Virus record (IMG/VR): IMGVR_UViG_3300005295_000002
Coordinates: 1 to 57,481 of that record
Direction: 5' to 3' (one strand)
Origin: a virus
Length of the DNA: 57,481 bases
Below, piece by piece: positions 6,279 through 13,760 of this stretch. Numbering within the stretch: the stretch's first letter is position 1; each line of letters begins with the position of its first letter. The notes beneath the pieces are model-generated. The model made no database searches. It was not told where the DNA came from and saw only the letters and a list, made by a program, of their open reading frames with translations. Position numbers and translations under genes: made by a program.

Positions 6279-8341
6279 GAGATAGCCTCGATGCCTTTCT
6301 TAGTAATCTGGAACTGGGTACCCACCTTGATCATGTAGCCCTTACCCATTGCACGCTTTGCGGTGGCGTATACGGATGTGATAGAGACGCCGGATGAATC
6401 GGCGATGCTTCGTACCGATTGAGGCCCTTCTCCGAGTTCGTGGAGTGCTTTGAGAACTCGAGAATTGCTATGGGATGAATCGGCCCGAGGTGATGCTCCG
6501 AGCGGGTGTACCTTGGGCTCGGCCTTGCGACGTTGCGGCCTACCCTCAACCCCCTCGGGCTCGTAGATATCCTCGTCCTTGTTAACCTTGATCTCGGGTG
6601 TCCATTGCCTGTTGCGGATGCGTGAGATAGTGAACCCGGGGACTGGAGCATTCTTAGATTCTTGTTCTACGAGAACATTACCGCCCCGACCGTACTTGAG
6701 GTACATGGAATCTTCTGCCCAGGCATGGTTGGCAACAGAGCCCAGCAGCATCTGACCGCCGCGTTGAGGGGACTTCGGATCACCCTTGCGCATGTGGTGA
6801 ACCCACTGGACAGCCACTTCGTGCTTCCTGGCTAATTCCTTGAGGGGCTTGAAGATCTTGGTAGTCATTTCTTGAGCCCTGTTTTCCTCGACGTCGCCCG
6901 CCATCATCATGAGAGGGTCTAGCACGAGCAGTCGATAACCGCCCTCCTTAGCGGCGAGGGTTTCATCGAGCCATGCCTGCCAGCCCTCGGAGCTCATGAC
7001 GAAGCCTTGGCCTACATATGCATCACAATCGATGTAGCCCTGTACCTCGGGGCCGGGAATCCAGAAGAGATCCCCCGAATTGTCCTCAGATCGAGTCACT
7101 TTGTCGGCGAGCTTGGAGGGCCACACCTTGCTGAGCCTCGACTTCACCAGCGGGGGTGAGTCCTCCTCTTGGATGTATAGAGTGGGGCCGGGTCGTTCTA
7201 TGTGAAAGTGGCCAAGAAAGGGTTGTCCGGAGGCGACTGAGAGGGCCATATCGAGGGCGCACCAGGATTTGTAGAGTTTAGGTTGTCCTGCAATGAAGCC
7301 AACCGCACCCTGCGTAAGGACGTCTCGTATGAGCCACTGGGGAGCTTTGATGTTGCGGACGAACTCGAAGATGTTGATCGGCTTAGGTCGTTCTTGGAAC
7401 TCTTCTTCGAGAGCATCACTGACAGCCTGACTGCGCTGAGAGACTGCCTTGGAAGCTTCAGAGATAAGGCGGCGTAGTTCATCGGCACGACCCTCAAACT
7501 TATTCCAAACCGTGGCCTTGACGATGACGACAATCTCCGGAATGGTACATCCAGCATCAGCCAGATCCCGTTCGATTTCCCAGAGGGCGTCGGAACGATC
7601 ACCTGCCGCTGCCCTCGCAGTAACAAGTTCACGTACCCGCTTCGATACCTTGAGTCGAACTCGGCCCCATACTTCGTGACGGTCGATGCGCGATATCTCA
7701 TCCTCGAGAACCTCGCCTGTGAGTGCCGAAACGTCACGACGAGGCAGATCGTTGAATTCATCCGCACCATATTGACGCCCGTCGGTCCAAAGGAGCTTGC
7801 CTTGCTTTGGCTTCCCATCTTTACTCCTATACTCTGGTTTGTGATTCTTCCAGCCGGGGATGCGTAGCAGCTGAGTGATATCCCAGCCGCTGGGGTCAGC
7901 CCCGATGTAGTCGGTCATGGCCTGGTTGATATCGCCATCCCTCGAGGCTCCCAGGATATCCCCCGAGCTTACCAGCCAAAGAGCCTGAAACCTGCCCGGC
8001 GATGTTTCCCAGGCGATCGTCGGCTGATACTCGCTCAGCCCGTGTGGATCAACTTCATCCAGGTCAGCCCAGAGTGCCTTTTCATCCATGGCCACACCTG
8101 CCTGCCGGCGGGGGTACTCGAACAGCATAGGACACCAGTAAAGGTCATTGTCCTCATTAGTCTTCATGTGTTCGATGATCTTGGCGCGGTCCTTGGGCCA
8201 TTGGAACGCAGTACCTTCTCGGTACGACATGATGCGTTCAGCTTTGTTGACTGCTGAGCCCCTGATGACAGGGAAGAAACAATATCCTCGCTGTCGACCC
8301 CACGCCTTGCTTATTAAGGTCAACGTTTTACTATGATCCAT
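6275..8341 (-). CDS. primase-polymerase / RepA-type helicase fusion
   Basis: 688 aa. N-terminal AEP-type primase features: WADLDEVD (about 91-98) supplies the DxD metal site, SPGRFQALW about 115-123 resembles the family's second motif, and LLRIPGWKNHK is typical of phage prim-pols. The middle is a RecA-fold ATPase of the RepA/AAA_25 type: GQPKLYKSW (Walker A variant without the usual GK pair) and LLVLDPLMM (Walker B). The C-terminal 70 residues form a winged helix (SIADSSGVSITSVYATAKR). Predicted replication initiator, primase and helicase. Strong promoter at 8375-8403; AAAGGACGGGG before the ATG. Confidence 0.85.
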   Translation of the reverse strand: MDHSKTLTLISKAWGRQRGYCFFPVIRGSAVNKAERIMSYREGTAFQWPKDRAKIIEHMKTNEDNDLYWCPMLFEYPRRQAGVAMDEKALWADLDEVDPHGLSEYQPTIAWETSPGRFQALWLVSSGDILGASRDGDINQAMTDYIGADPSGWDITQLLRIPGWKNHKPEYRSKDGKPKQGKLLWTDGRQYGADEFNDLPRRDVSALTGEVLEDEISRIDRHEVWGRVRLKVSKRVRELVTARAAAGDRSDALWEIERDLADAGCTIPEIVVIVKATVWNKFEGRADELRRLISEASKAVSQRSQAVSDALEEEFQERPKPINIFEFVRNIKAPQWLIRDVLTQGAVGFIAGQPKLYKSWCALDMALSVASGQPFLGHFHIERPGPTLYIQEEDSPPLVKSRLSKVWPSKLADKVTRSEDNSGDLFWIPGPEVQGYIDCDAYVGQGFVMSSEGWQAWLDETLAAKEGGYRLLVLDPLMMMAGDVEENRAQEMTTKIFKPLKELARKHEVAVQWVHHMRKGDPKSPQRGGQMLLGSVANHAWAEDSMYLKYGRGGNVLVEQESKNAPVPGFTISRIRNRQWTPEIKVNKDEDIYEPEGVEGRPQRRKAEPKVHPLGASPRADSSHSNSRVLKALHELGEGPQSVRSIADSSGVSITSVYATAKRAMGKGYMIKVGTQFQITKKGIEAIS

Positions 8342-8374
8342 CCCCGTCCTTTGATTATGGTTGCCGAAGGCATC

Positions 8375-8403
8375 ACACTATCAGGTCTGATCGTATCTGT
8401 CAA
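8375..8403 (-). promoter_or_regulatory. promoter for primase-helicase
   Basis: Minus strand: TTGACA (8398-8403), 17 bp ending TGA, TAGTGT (8375-8380). Perfect -35 element with extended -10. Confidence 0.8.
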
Positions 8404-8425
8404 ATCAGGTTGCTGACTTTAATCC

Positions 8426-8854
8426 TTACATACCGTAGAGTTCGATGCCCCCGTCGGGGCGAATGACTCGAATTTGCTTTCGTGCTTTTTTGGCCCGTCG
8501 AACGGTAGCCCATGTTCCTGACCGAAGTACTTCATCCGGTTGTCGCGGCGTAGCAATCAAAAGATCTGTGAAGACTACGATGTGAAGGTTTCGTTTCATG
8601 TAGTCAAAGCAAGGCATCAGGGTAGGATTACCAGTTACCTTGAAAGCCCGCTTATCGGAGATGATGGGAGGATGAATAACGATCTTAGTTGAATAGTGTT
8701 CAACAACCAGATCATGAGCCTGGGCATCAGCTCCAATACAGTCTCCATGATGGAACTCAGTCAAAGGCTGATTCAAACTGCCCAAGAGATAAACAAAACA
8801 TTGTTTCTGTGCAACGGTCATTCCATTCTCAGTACCCGTAAATCCAACCCTCAT
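8426..8854 (-). CDS. SLOG-superfamily (DprA/LOG-like, DUF2493 type) protein
   Basis: 142 aa from ATG 8854 (ATGA overlap with the gene upstream). Rossmann-like features: MRVGFTGTENGM at the N-terminus, HHGDCIGADAQAH around residues 36-48, RN-IVVFTDLLIATP near 92-105, then RSGTWATVRRAKK. This pattern is that of the SLOG nucleotide- or ligand-binding family. SLOG proteins act in nucleotide sensing, cytokinin-like chemistry and DNA uptake; here a role in nucleotide sensing or defence interplay is inference. Confidence 0.7.
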   Translation of the reverse strand: MRVGFTGTENGMTVAQKQCFVYLLGSLNQPLTEFHHGDCIGADAQAHDLVVEHYSTKIVIHPPIISDKRAFKVTGNPTLMPCFDYMKRNLHIVVFTDLLIATPRQPDEVLRSGTWATVRRAKKARKQIRVIRPDGGIELYGM

Positions 8855-9138
8855 TTGAGATTCTCTTCCAGATAGGCTCGAGCAGCATCCACCGCATCGA
8901 CAACTGTCCACTCATCCCCGTGATGAAGGTCAAGGGATGCCATCGCCTTACGGTAGTGATCCAGTCGCCGGGTCAACTCCAGCATCAAAGCTATGGAGTA
9001 AGAACTGGCGTACATCAACCCGGCAGCCTGTCTTTGTTCCCCCGCAATCCTCTGAGCCTTTTGGATGATGTAATCATCTGTCTCAGTACGGAGGTTAGCT
9101 TGGGCTGCCTTGAACTGAAGTTCTCTGTCAATAACCAT
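8851..9138 (-). CDS. hypothetical helical protein
   Basis: 95 aa, almost all helix, no Cys or recognisable motif. It overlaps the SLOG gene by ATGA and directly abuts the gene above, so it is part of the run 9769-8426. Family unknown. Confidence 0.7.
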   Translation of the reverse strand: MVIDRELQFKAAQANLRTETDDYIIQKAQRIAGEQRQAAGLMYASSYSIALMLELTRRLDHYRKAMASLDLHHGDEWTVVDAVDAARAYLEENLK

Positions 9139-9449
9139 TATGCCAGCATATCCTTCTCTTTGGCTCGGTTGAGCATTGCGTAGATCTGCTTGACTGAACC
9201 TTGGCCATGCTCCATGAGTTCTCGTTCAGCCTGGACCCAGTTGAGGTCTGAGTGAAATGGTCCATGCCTTGGTCCGACCCAAAACTGAAGTCCGAAGCGA
9301 GTCTTGGGTACAAGACCTTCATAAGTCGTCTTAGCAACGACGCAGATATGTTCAAGGCCCATGTAATGAGGCTCTCCACACAGGCGACAGCAACTCGGTG
9401 GTGAGTGTGGACGTTTCTTCACCTCTCGGGTGAACTTCGACTTCCCCAT
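9138..9449 (-). CDS. small zinc-binding protein, HNH-like appearance
   Basis: 103 aa. CCRLCGEPHYMGLEH-C (about residues 20-37) is a zinc-knuckle; basic N-terminus. The Cys/His spacing is like that of phage HNH-derived zinc proteins, but no H-N-H triad is evident, so I call only metal binding. Neighbours overlap by one base each side. Confidence 0.65.
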   Translation of the reverse strand: MGKSKFTREVKKRPHSPPSCCRLCGEPHYMGLEHICVVAKTTYEGLVPKTRFGLQFWVGPRHGPFHSDLNWVQAERELMEHGQGSVKQIYAMLNRAKEKDMLA

Positions 9450-9769
9450 CAGAGGAGTTCGGATTGGATGAACCGAGTCATCATTGTGATGAGGTCGCTG
9501 ACGAATCCTGCAGTCGATGCGTTGCAGAGAGCAAGGATGTTCATGATCGATCGCTCGTCATTGAGAAGAGCCGAGTAGTGCATCGCTCGGTTGGCCCTCA
9601 GGCCTGCGGCCAGATCCTTGCGGGTGGGACCAACGGCCAAGATGAACACCCGAAGATTGTCCATGTACTCGGTCAATGGGATGTTTGATTCAGAGGCTCG
9701 GTCGGCAATACGACCGCACAAAGCGATCATCTCCGTCTCCTGCCTCTCTGTCAAGGTGATTATGCCCAT
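9449..9769 (-). CDS. hypothetical helical protein
   Basis: 106 aa, helical. The ATG follows GGAAGGAATGAC. Ends one base into the next gene. No family recognised. First gene of the coupled run 9769-8426, and directly downstream of the small gene 9947-9789. Confidence 0.7.
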   Translation of the reverse strand: MGIITLTERQETEMIALCGRIADRASESNIPLTEYMDNLRVFILAVGPTRKDLAAGLRANRAMHYSALLNDERSIMNILALCNASTAGFVSDLITMMTRFIQSELL

Positions 9770-9788
9770 GTCATTCCTTCCTGTTTGG

Positions 9789-9947
9789 TTATTCCCGAAA
9801 TTTTTCGGCGAGGCGGGTCAACGTCGGCACCTGATCGGCGTGATCGGCGGTTGGATCGTCCTGGGCGTCGTCGATCAACGCCTCCTTGAGGAATTCAATG
9901 GCGGATAGAACTACCTTTGCCTCGGCATCATCCAGTTGGACGATCAT
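9789..9947 (-). CDS. small acidic helical protein
   Basis: 52 aa (MIVQLDDAEAKVVLSAIEFL...). AAAGGAGAATGAC places the start at ATG 9947 rather than the upstream in-frame ATG at 9986. It resembles the many short amphipathic phage proteins of unknown role. Second gene after the promoter at 10224-10253. Confidence 0.65.
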   Translation of the reverse strand: MIVQLDDAEAKVVLSAIEFLKEALIDDAQDDPTADHADQVPTLTRLAEKFRE

Positions 9948-9948
9948 G

Positions 9949-10182
9949 TCATTCTCCTTTGTTGGTGAGTTCGTAGTAGCCGGCATAGAGCCGATCGGTC
10001 AGTGTGCCCTGGTTCTCAGTTGCGGCTTGCAGGACGTTCAACAAGGTGCCATAGCCCTCGAGCATGGCAAAAATGCGAGGATGGATGTCGATTACTGTAG
10101 CCAACATGGCTGAGTCAGGCACGAGATCCATCAGAGTCTCGAGCAGGAGTTCATCCCGAGTACTATCAGAATGAGTGGTCAT
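9949..10182 (-). CDS. hypothetical helical protein behind a G10 tract
   Basis: 77 aa, helical. The ribosome site is embedded in AG10AATA directly before the ATG at 10182. The ten-G run (10187-10196) is part of the Shine-Dalgarno region, so slippage would change SD-start spacing, not the frame. First gene after a consensus promoter (10224-10253). Function unknown. Confidence 0.7.
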   Translation of the reverse strand: MTTHSDSTRDELLLETLMDLVPDSAMLATVIDIHPRIFAMLEGYGTLLNVLQAATENQGTLTDRLYAGYYELTNKGE

Positions 10183-10186
10183 TATT

Positions 10187-10196
10187 CCCCCCCCCC
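10187..10196 (-). promoter_or_regulatory. G10 homopolymer in the ribosome-binding site
   Basis: Ten consecutive C on the plus strand (G10 in the mRNA) between -5 and -14 of the ATG at 10182. Such tracts vary in length during replication and can tune translation; assembly error is also possible. Confidence 0.6.
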
Positions 10197-10223
10197 TCTC
10201 GGTGAGTTGATCATCATGATTCC

Positions 10224-10253
10224 ATCATATCAAACCGCCAACAGGGATGTCAA
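10224..10253 (-). promoter_or_regulatory. near-consensus promoter for genes 10182-8426
   Basis: Minus strand: TTGACA (10248-10253), 18 bp ending TGA, TATGAT (10224-10229). Confidence 0.85.
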
Positions 10254-10307
10254 CTTGCATCATCCAGAGTCCCATTTAACCGTAGATGCGAGCGGTCGGC
10301 TCGATGA

Positions 10308-10355
10308 TGCGATCATCGGTGCAATGCATTCTCTCAATCCCTAAGCGATTTGGGA
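10308..10355 (-). repeat. intergenic element, copy B
   Basis: On the minus strand: TCCC-AAATCGCTTA-GGGA stem-loop, then GAGAGAATGCATTGC and GATGATCGCA. Aligns with copies C (54970-55017) and D (29289-29335). Lies between the stop of gene 10692-10393 and the next promoter. Confidence 0.6.
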
Positions 10356-10392
10356 GACTACTCACATGATCCTCGCGTCATCGATCGCATGA

Positions 10393-10692
10393 TCAATCGC
10401 CATAATCCAACTCCTCGAGATCATCGACGTTCTTGGTCTCAACGGCCTTCATCTTCTCAACCACATCCGGAGCGAACTTGATGCAGTGTGTGCAGGTGAC
10501 GACAGCATTGTCCGGTACGTCATAGGCATTAAGATCCCATCCCAACGCCTCGGACTGCTGCTTCCCACACACGAATTTCCAGTACCGATCTTCCTTGAAC
10601 CAGAAGACTAGGTGAACTCGGCCTGAGTACCGCCCTCGACCGCTCCGCTGTTTCACCTTCCGATACTTCGTGCCCTTGACTTCCTTAGTCAT
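10393..10692 (-). CDS. hypothetical basic zinc-binding protein
   Basis: 99 aa from ATG 10692, which follows the stop region of the upstream gene. Basic N-terminal third (KGTKYRKVKQRSGRGRY), aromatic centre (VHLVFWFKEDRYWKFVC) and a CTHC pair near residue 70. It could bind nucleic acid; no family recognised. Confidence 0.65.
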   Translation of the reverse strand: MTKEVKGTKYRKVKQRSGRGRYSGRVHLVFWFKEDRYWKFVCGKQQSEALGWDLNAYDVPDNAVVTCTHCIKFAPDVVEKMKAVETKNVDDLEELDYGD

Positions 10693-10948
10693 CTTCGAGC
10701 TTCGCGGTGCAGCTTGGGTCCCCGGCAGCATGTCCATATTCATCGCAGTTGAGGCACCTGTACTCGATGGGCCCATATACCACGACCTTTCCGCCTTCGA
10801 ACTCCTGCTGCATTCGGGTCAACCCGAGCGTGGCAAGGGTGTCAGCGAGGGAATCAGGAAGTTCTCTGACCTCACGATGCCCGGAGGAGATGAACTTGTT
10901 GGGTCGACCTCGGTCCTGTTTCTGATAGTTCCATACCTTGACTCTCAT
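10685..10948 (-). CDS. hypothetical protein with CxxC zinc site
   Basis: 87 aa from ATG 10948, which follows AAGGTGG and overlaps the stop of a small upstream gene (ATGA). Basic N-terminus MRVKVWNYQKQDRG; C-terminal CLNCDEYGHAAGDPSC looks like a zinc knuckle. An upstream in-frame start would run over the 49-aa gene and is rejected. Confidence 0.65.
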   Translation of the reverse strand: MRVKVWNYQKQDRGRPNKFISSGHREVRELPDSLADTLATLGLTRMQQEFEGGKVVVYGPIEYRCLNCDEYGHAAGDPSCTAKLEDD

Positions 10949-11094
10949 CCGAAGACCACCTTGTTCGAGTTCATGTGGCACACGATCGGAACAGTGTGCA
11001 TGGGCAATTCTTCCCCATCTTCTGGGTTTTTGAGGAAGACTTCGTAGCTGTCGGGACATCTGTCCAGCAGCTTATTCAGCTCATCGACAGTCAT
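10945..11094 (-). CDS. small hypothetical protein
   Basis: 49 aa, starting MTVDELNKLLDRCPDSYEV and ending NSNKVVFG. It is short but overlaps both neighbours by four bases (ATGA at 11091 and 10948), and the Dxxx-helix then strand composition is like phage proteins predicted to form a small alpha-beta fold. Function unknown. Confidence 0.7.
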   Translation of the reverse strand: MTVDELNKLLDRCPDSYEVFLKNPEDGEELPMHTVPIVCHMNSNKVVFG

Positions 11095-11291
11095 GGCTTC
11101 ACCGCCAGCAGTCGGAAGATGTCGCCGAGCCGCTCATGAACGGCCTGTGTGGCCTTCAATTGAGCAACGGCGAGCAGATCCGTACAACCTGCAGCAATGG
11201 CCGGGCGGATGAGGTCAGCAAGGGCCTCGTTTTCAGCGGCGAGTTCTGCGTTGATCTGGCCGATGTCGATGAGTCTGTCTCGAGCGCCCAT
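11091..11291 (-). CDS. small helical hypothetical protein
   Basis: 66 aa, starting MGARDRLIDIGQ. A single long helical hairpin rich in Ala and Leu with a Cys near 36. ATG overlaps the upstream TGA (TGATG). Family unknown. Confidence 0.65.
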   Translation of the reverse strand: MGARDRLIDIGQINAELAAENEALADLIRPAIAAGCTDLLAVAQLKATQAVHERLGDIFRLLAVKP

Positions 11292-11551
11292 CACGCATCA
11301 ACTCCCCATTCGGCATGCATCTGGATGATGTTCCGAGCGAAGTTGGTCAGCCCGCCAGCCTTCGATACCATCTGGGTATACTCAGGCATTGAGTATCGCT
11401 CGAGATCTCGTTCGAGCATCGCCTGGACGCATTCGGTCTTGTTGAGGAACTCCTCGTTGTAGTGAGCGATCAAGAGGTGCCGGGTCACGTTGAGATGCAC
11501 CGGTCGATCCTGAGCATGTCGCTGCTCATAGGTTCGTTCGTCAGCGGCCAT
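11291..11551 (-). CDS. hypothetical protein
   Basis: 86 aa from ATG 11551 (MAADERTYEQRHAQ...), which lies inside the last codons of the upstream gene. Central DRPVHLNVTRHLLIAHYNEEFL could be a strand-helix unit. Longer in-frame starts overlap the neighbour heavily and are rejected. Family unknown. Confidence 0.65.
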   Translation of the reverse strand: MAADERTYEQRHAQDRPVHLNVTRHLLIAHYNEEFLNKTECVQAMLERDLERYSMPEYTQMVSKAGGLTNFARNIIQMHAEWGVDA

Positions 11552-11756
11552 TGGAATCAAACTCCTTCTCCGCCATGAAGACGGTCTCGTAGAAATCGCG
11601 TCGGTCAGCCTCCAGCTTGCCATCGAAATGGACGCAGACCCTGTGGGATCGGTGAGGGGCTTCCGCACGACCAACCCAAGTTACTGTGGCTCGTTCGCCT
11701 CGGAAACTGACGACCCGATCGCCAACGACAAATCGTGGTTCTGCCTTGTCAGTCAT
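11541..11756 (-). CDS. small beta-barrel (SH3/KOW-like) protein
   Basis: 71 aa. FVVGDRVVSFRGERATVTWVG, then RVCVHFDGKLEADRR, is the strand pattern of a short SH3-like barrel in which GDRV starts the first strand. Such phage proteins often bind nucleic acid or protein partners. ATGA overlap with the gene upstream. Confidence 0.6.
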   Translation of the reverse strand: MTDKAEPRFVVGDRVVSFRGERATVTWVGRAEAPHRSHRVCVHFDGKLEADRRDFYETVFMAEKEFDSNGR

Positions 11757-11992
11757 TGGCTTGGGATCCGATGAAAACCCGAGACCGAATCTCGGAAGGT
11801 GTGCTCGACGAGATGATCGTCGCAGAGATCAGTCCAGGGCCCGTACTTCGTCGGGGCATCGAATTCCCCAGGCTTCTCGCAAGGCTCTAGCTTGACGATT
11901 GAGCCGTGCTGGCATGGAGGCAGAGGCTGCTTCCCCCAATCGATGCGCTTGTACTTGCGACCGCCAGGCCGTTCAGTGTGGGTATCGGGCAT
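11753..11992 (-). CDS. hypothetical protein with Cys/His pairs
   Basis: 79 aa. Start at ATG 11992 behind AGAAGGAGAAATT. CQHG (27-30), EPC (37-39) and LCDDH (56-60) may form one zinc site. First gene of the coupled run 11992-10393, transcribed from 12030-12058. Confidence 0.65.
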   Translation of the reverse strand: MPDTHTERPGGRKYKRIDWGKQPLPPCQHGSIVKLEPCEKPGEFDAPTKYGPWTDLCDDHLVEHTFRDSVSGFHRIPSQ

Positions 11993-12029
11993 AATTTCTC
12001 CTTCTGTAGTGCGATTGATCATTACTTAC

Positions 12030-12058
12030 ATCGTATCATCCCGAGAAGTCCCAGTCAA
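12030..12058 (-). promoter_or_regulatory. promoter for genes 11992-10393
   Basis: Minus strand: TTGACT (12053-12058), 17 bp ending TGA, TACGAT (12030-12035). Confidence 0.8.
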
Positions 12059-12340
12059 GGCAGTTATTCTCGCACACCAGAAAGTGATCCCTGGTGATTG
12101 CAGGGACCACTCGCTGGCGACAGTTGGGCCGTGTCCCTGGGACGGGGGAATTTCACAGCCAACTATCTTGGTGGATGGTGAAGAATAGGTTCGTAACCAG
12201 GACCGGAGCTTTGTTCCCGAAGGATCAGCTTACCCTATCTGGAATACGGCTTGCATTCCTCACCACCCGACCGGCATTTGTCACCAGGCGGAGAGGCCAT
12301 GCCTAGCCCTTACCTGGCTTGTCGCTGCCGGCGGCGAAAC
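12059..12340. other. non-coding gap with hairpins
   Basis: 280 bases without a supported gene. TCCCTG (12088-12093)/CAGGGA (12101-12106) and GTCCC-T-GGGAC near 12133-12143 are stem-loops on the minus transcript that leaves the HTH gene 12757-12341, so termination or processing is plausible. A 21-codon minus ORF near 12300 with two Cys has weak support. No tRNA fold found. Confidence 0.4.
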
Positions 12341-12757
12341 TCAGTCGAGGTCTTCGAATCCGTCCAGCTCGTCATCGAGCTCGTCGTTGATCTCAGCCTC
12401 ATCAGGCTCAGGTGCAGCGGTCGTCGCCTTGGTCACCTTTGCGGCCCCCTCTGCAGCGGGCTTCCCCTTGCTGTAGGCCTCGAAGTCCTTCTTCAGCTTG
12501 GGGATGTCCTCGGCGCTGATTGCCCAGCGCTTGCCCTGTCCGATCGTCCCCTGCTGCTTGCGGAGGAACTTGCGGAGGGTGCGGGCATCGGTTCCGATTG
12601 CCGTAGCAGCCCCCTTGGCGGTGAGCATGTCGCCATCTTCTTCGTCAGAGGCGGTCTTGGTCGTGGGCTCCTCGACGGTACCCAGTTCCTCCAGTTCCTC
12701 GAGCTCGTCGTCGAGTTCCTCTGGAGGATCGACCTTTGTCATTGTCTTGCGTGCCAT
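12341..12757 (-). CDS. small helix-turn-helix protein, paralogue 3, acidic tail
   Basis: 138 aa from ATG 12757, preceded by GAAAGGGGCAACG and by a strong promoter at 12810-12838. Layout: acidic N-terminal linker, then LTAKGAATAIGTDARTLRK-FLR with GKRWAIS (the same core as 2342 and 2871), then a spacer rich in Ala and Pro and an acidic C-terminus. The same frame stays open upstream to 13192, so a 283-aa read-through form is possible. DNA binding inferred. Confidence 0.75.
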   Translation of the reverse strand: MARKTMTKVDPPEELDDELEELEELGTVEEPTTKTASDEEDGDMLTAKGAATAIGTDARTLRKFLRKQQGTIGQGKRWAISAEDIPKLKKDFEAYSKGKPAAEGAAKVTKATTAAPEPDEAEINDELDDELDGFEDLD

Positions 12758-13192
12758 CGTTGCCCCTTTCATGCGGTCATCATCATGCGCCGCGTTGATT
12801 GATGAGGTCATTCTATCTGATTGGGAAGATGCTGTCAACGTCCCTGCACCCCATTCTTCCGGCTTCATAGCGCCTGGTCGAGGACACTTGCAATTCAACT
12901 CACGCGGCTTACCACACTGCTTGCATAGCAGCTCGTTCTTAGGTATGCGACGACGGCCTTCCTTCGGCGGGGGTTTTAGGTTCATCTGCCCCCTATCAAT
13001 GCGATAGCGCACTTCTGGAGAGGGCCAGTGTTCATAGTGATCGTCGTCATCATCCCACACGATCAGCAGAAGGTCCCCCTGGTGTTGCATCACGGTTCCC
13101 ACTCGTACTCGACCATGACCTGGACCCCGAGGATCGGGCCAGAAAGAAACCCTAGTGCCCTCTCGTTGCTTGAGAACTCTATACCCAGCCAC
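12758..13192 (-). CDS. upstream in-frame zinc-containing segment, fused or separate
   Basis: Open frame from GTG 13192 (GGAGG about 12 bases before), in phase with the HTH gene below and without a stop between. Residues 1-75: beta-rich with an acidic patch (VWDDDDDHYE); 92-108: CKQCGKPRELNCKC zinc knuckle. The last 40 residues before ATG 12757 look like translated promoter sequence. Either the two make a single 283-aa protein, or the original stop was lost and the HTH protein is made mainly from its own promoter. Confidence 0.5.
12810..12838 (-). promoter_or_regulatory. promoter inside an open frame, for HTH gene 12757
   Basis: Minus strand: TTGACA (12833-12838), 17 bp, TAGAAT (12810-12815). 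Perfect -35. It lies inside the open frame 13192-12341 and about 55 bp before ATG 12757. Confidence 0.8.
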
Positions 13193-13613
13193 GCTTGACT
13201 GCGACCTCCATTAACTTTTCACGATGGATCTGCCACCGTTCAAACTTGTCCTTGTGAGCAGGGATAACTGCGTTGCGGATATGACGACGCATTTGCTTAG
13301 CATCCATCTGAATCAGCTCGCACGCGGCTTGAACAGTAACCCATTCCTCAACGAATGCAGAACTTCGCAAGTAACCCTGTTTTTCTTCACCTCGCTGAAT
13401 CACTACGAGATGTTCCTCGTCCTCTGGGGATCGGCCGTAGTACCACTCAGCATCCGGCAGTACTCGCTTATTACGGTCCGTAAAGAAAGCAACCATCGAC
13501 TGACCCTGAATGTCTAGTATTCGGCCGTACAGAACGAATCTTGGTGTGGACCAGCGAATGTCCATGTTGACTGCAACCTGTGACCAGGGAATCAAGATCA
13601 CCTTGTCGTTCAT
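13179..13613 (-). CDS. hypothetical protein with C-terminal helix-turn-helix
   Basis: 144 aa. Start at ATG 13613, which lies 7 bases after the -10 box of 13621-13650, so the mRNA should be leaderless; the in-frame ATG upstream lies at the predicted start site. Residues 1-90 are beta-rich (ILIPWSQV, RILDIQG). Residues 92-140 (VQAACELIQMDAKQMRRHIRN, then RWQIHREKL) resemble the HTH core of paralogues 1-3. Overlaps the next start by 14 bases. Confidence 0.7.
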   Translation of the reverse strand: MNDKVILIPWSQVAVNMDIRWSTPRFVLYGRILDIQGQSMVAFFTDRNKRVLPDAEWYYGRSPEDEEHLVVIQRGEEKQGYLRSSAFVEEWVTVQAACELIQMDAKQMRRHIRNAVIPAHKDKFERWQIHREKLMEVAVKRGWV

Positions 13614-13620
13614 ACTAACC

Positions 13621-13650
13621 ATTGTATCAGACTCCGATTACACAAAGCAA
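13621..13650 (-). promoter_or_regulatory. leaderless promoter for gene 13613
   Basis: Minus strand: TTGCTT (13645-13650), 18 bp ending TGA, TACAAT (13621-13626), 7 bases to ATG. Confidence 0.7.
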
Positions 13651-13716
13651 CTCGTGCGGATCAACCGGATAGCTTCTCCGGGCCACCGGCACCACCGGCA
13701 TAGACAGTGGCAGAAA

Positions 13717-13750
13717 CTGCGGGCTCGTAGCTTTTTCAAACAGCCCGCAG
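13717..13750 (-). terminator. 9-bp stem-loop, probable terminator
   Basis: CTGCGGGCT (13717-13725) and AGCCCGCAG (13742-13750), loop of 16. On the minus strand it ends in TTTCT. It begins 10 bases after the stop of gene 13994-13761 and overlaps the 14-bp repeat. Confidence 0.6.
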
Positions 13751-13760
13751 CTGTGAGGCT
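13747..13760. repeat. 14-bp motif GCAGCTGTGAGGCT, exact copy
   Basis: Identical to 2796-2809 and 2816-2829. It directly abuts the minus-strand stop codon at 13761. GGCTCGT lies about 18 bp before it, as at 2772. A 40-bp stretch here (13721-13760) also resembles 3641-3680. Confidence 0.7.

Noticed and set aside
12150-12230. tRNA-like GGTTCGTAACC near 12190
   Set aside because: The flanking bases do not pair as a T arm and no acceptor or anticodon stem is found on either strand.
12230-12305. 21-codon minus ORF with two Cys
   Set aside because: Too short and only a weak site before the ATG; mentioned within the gap.
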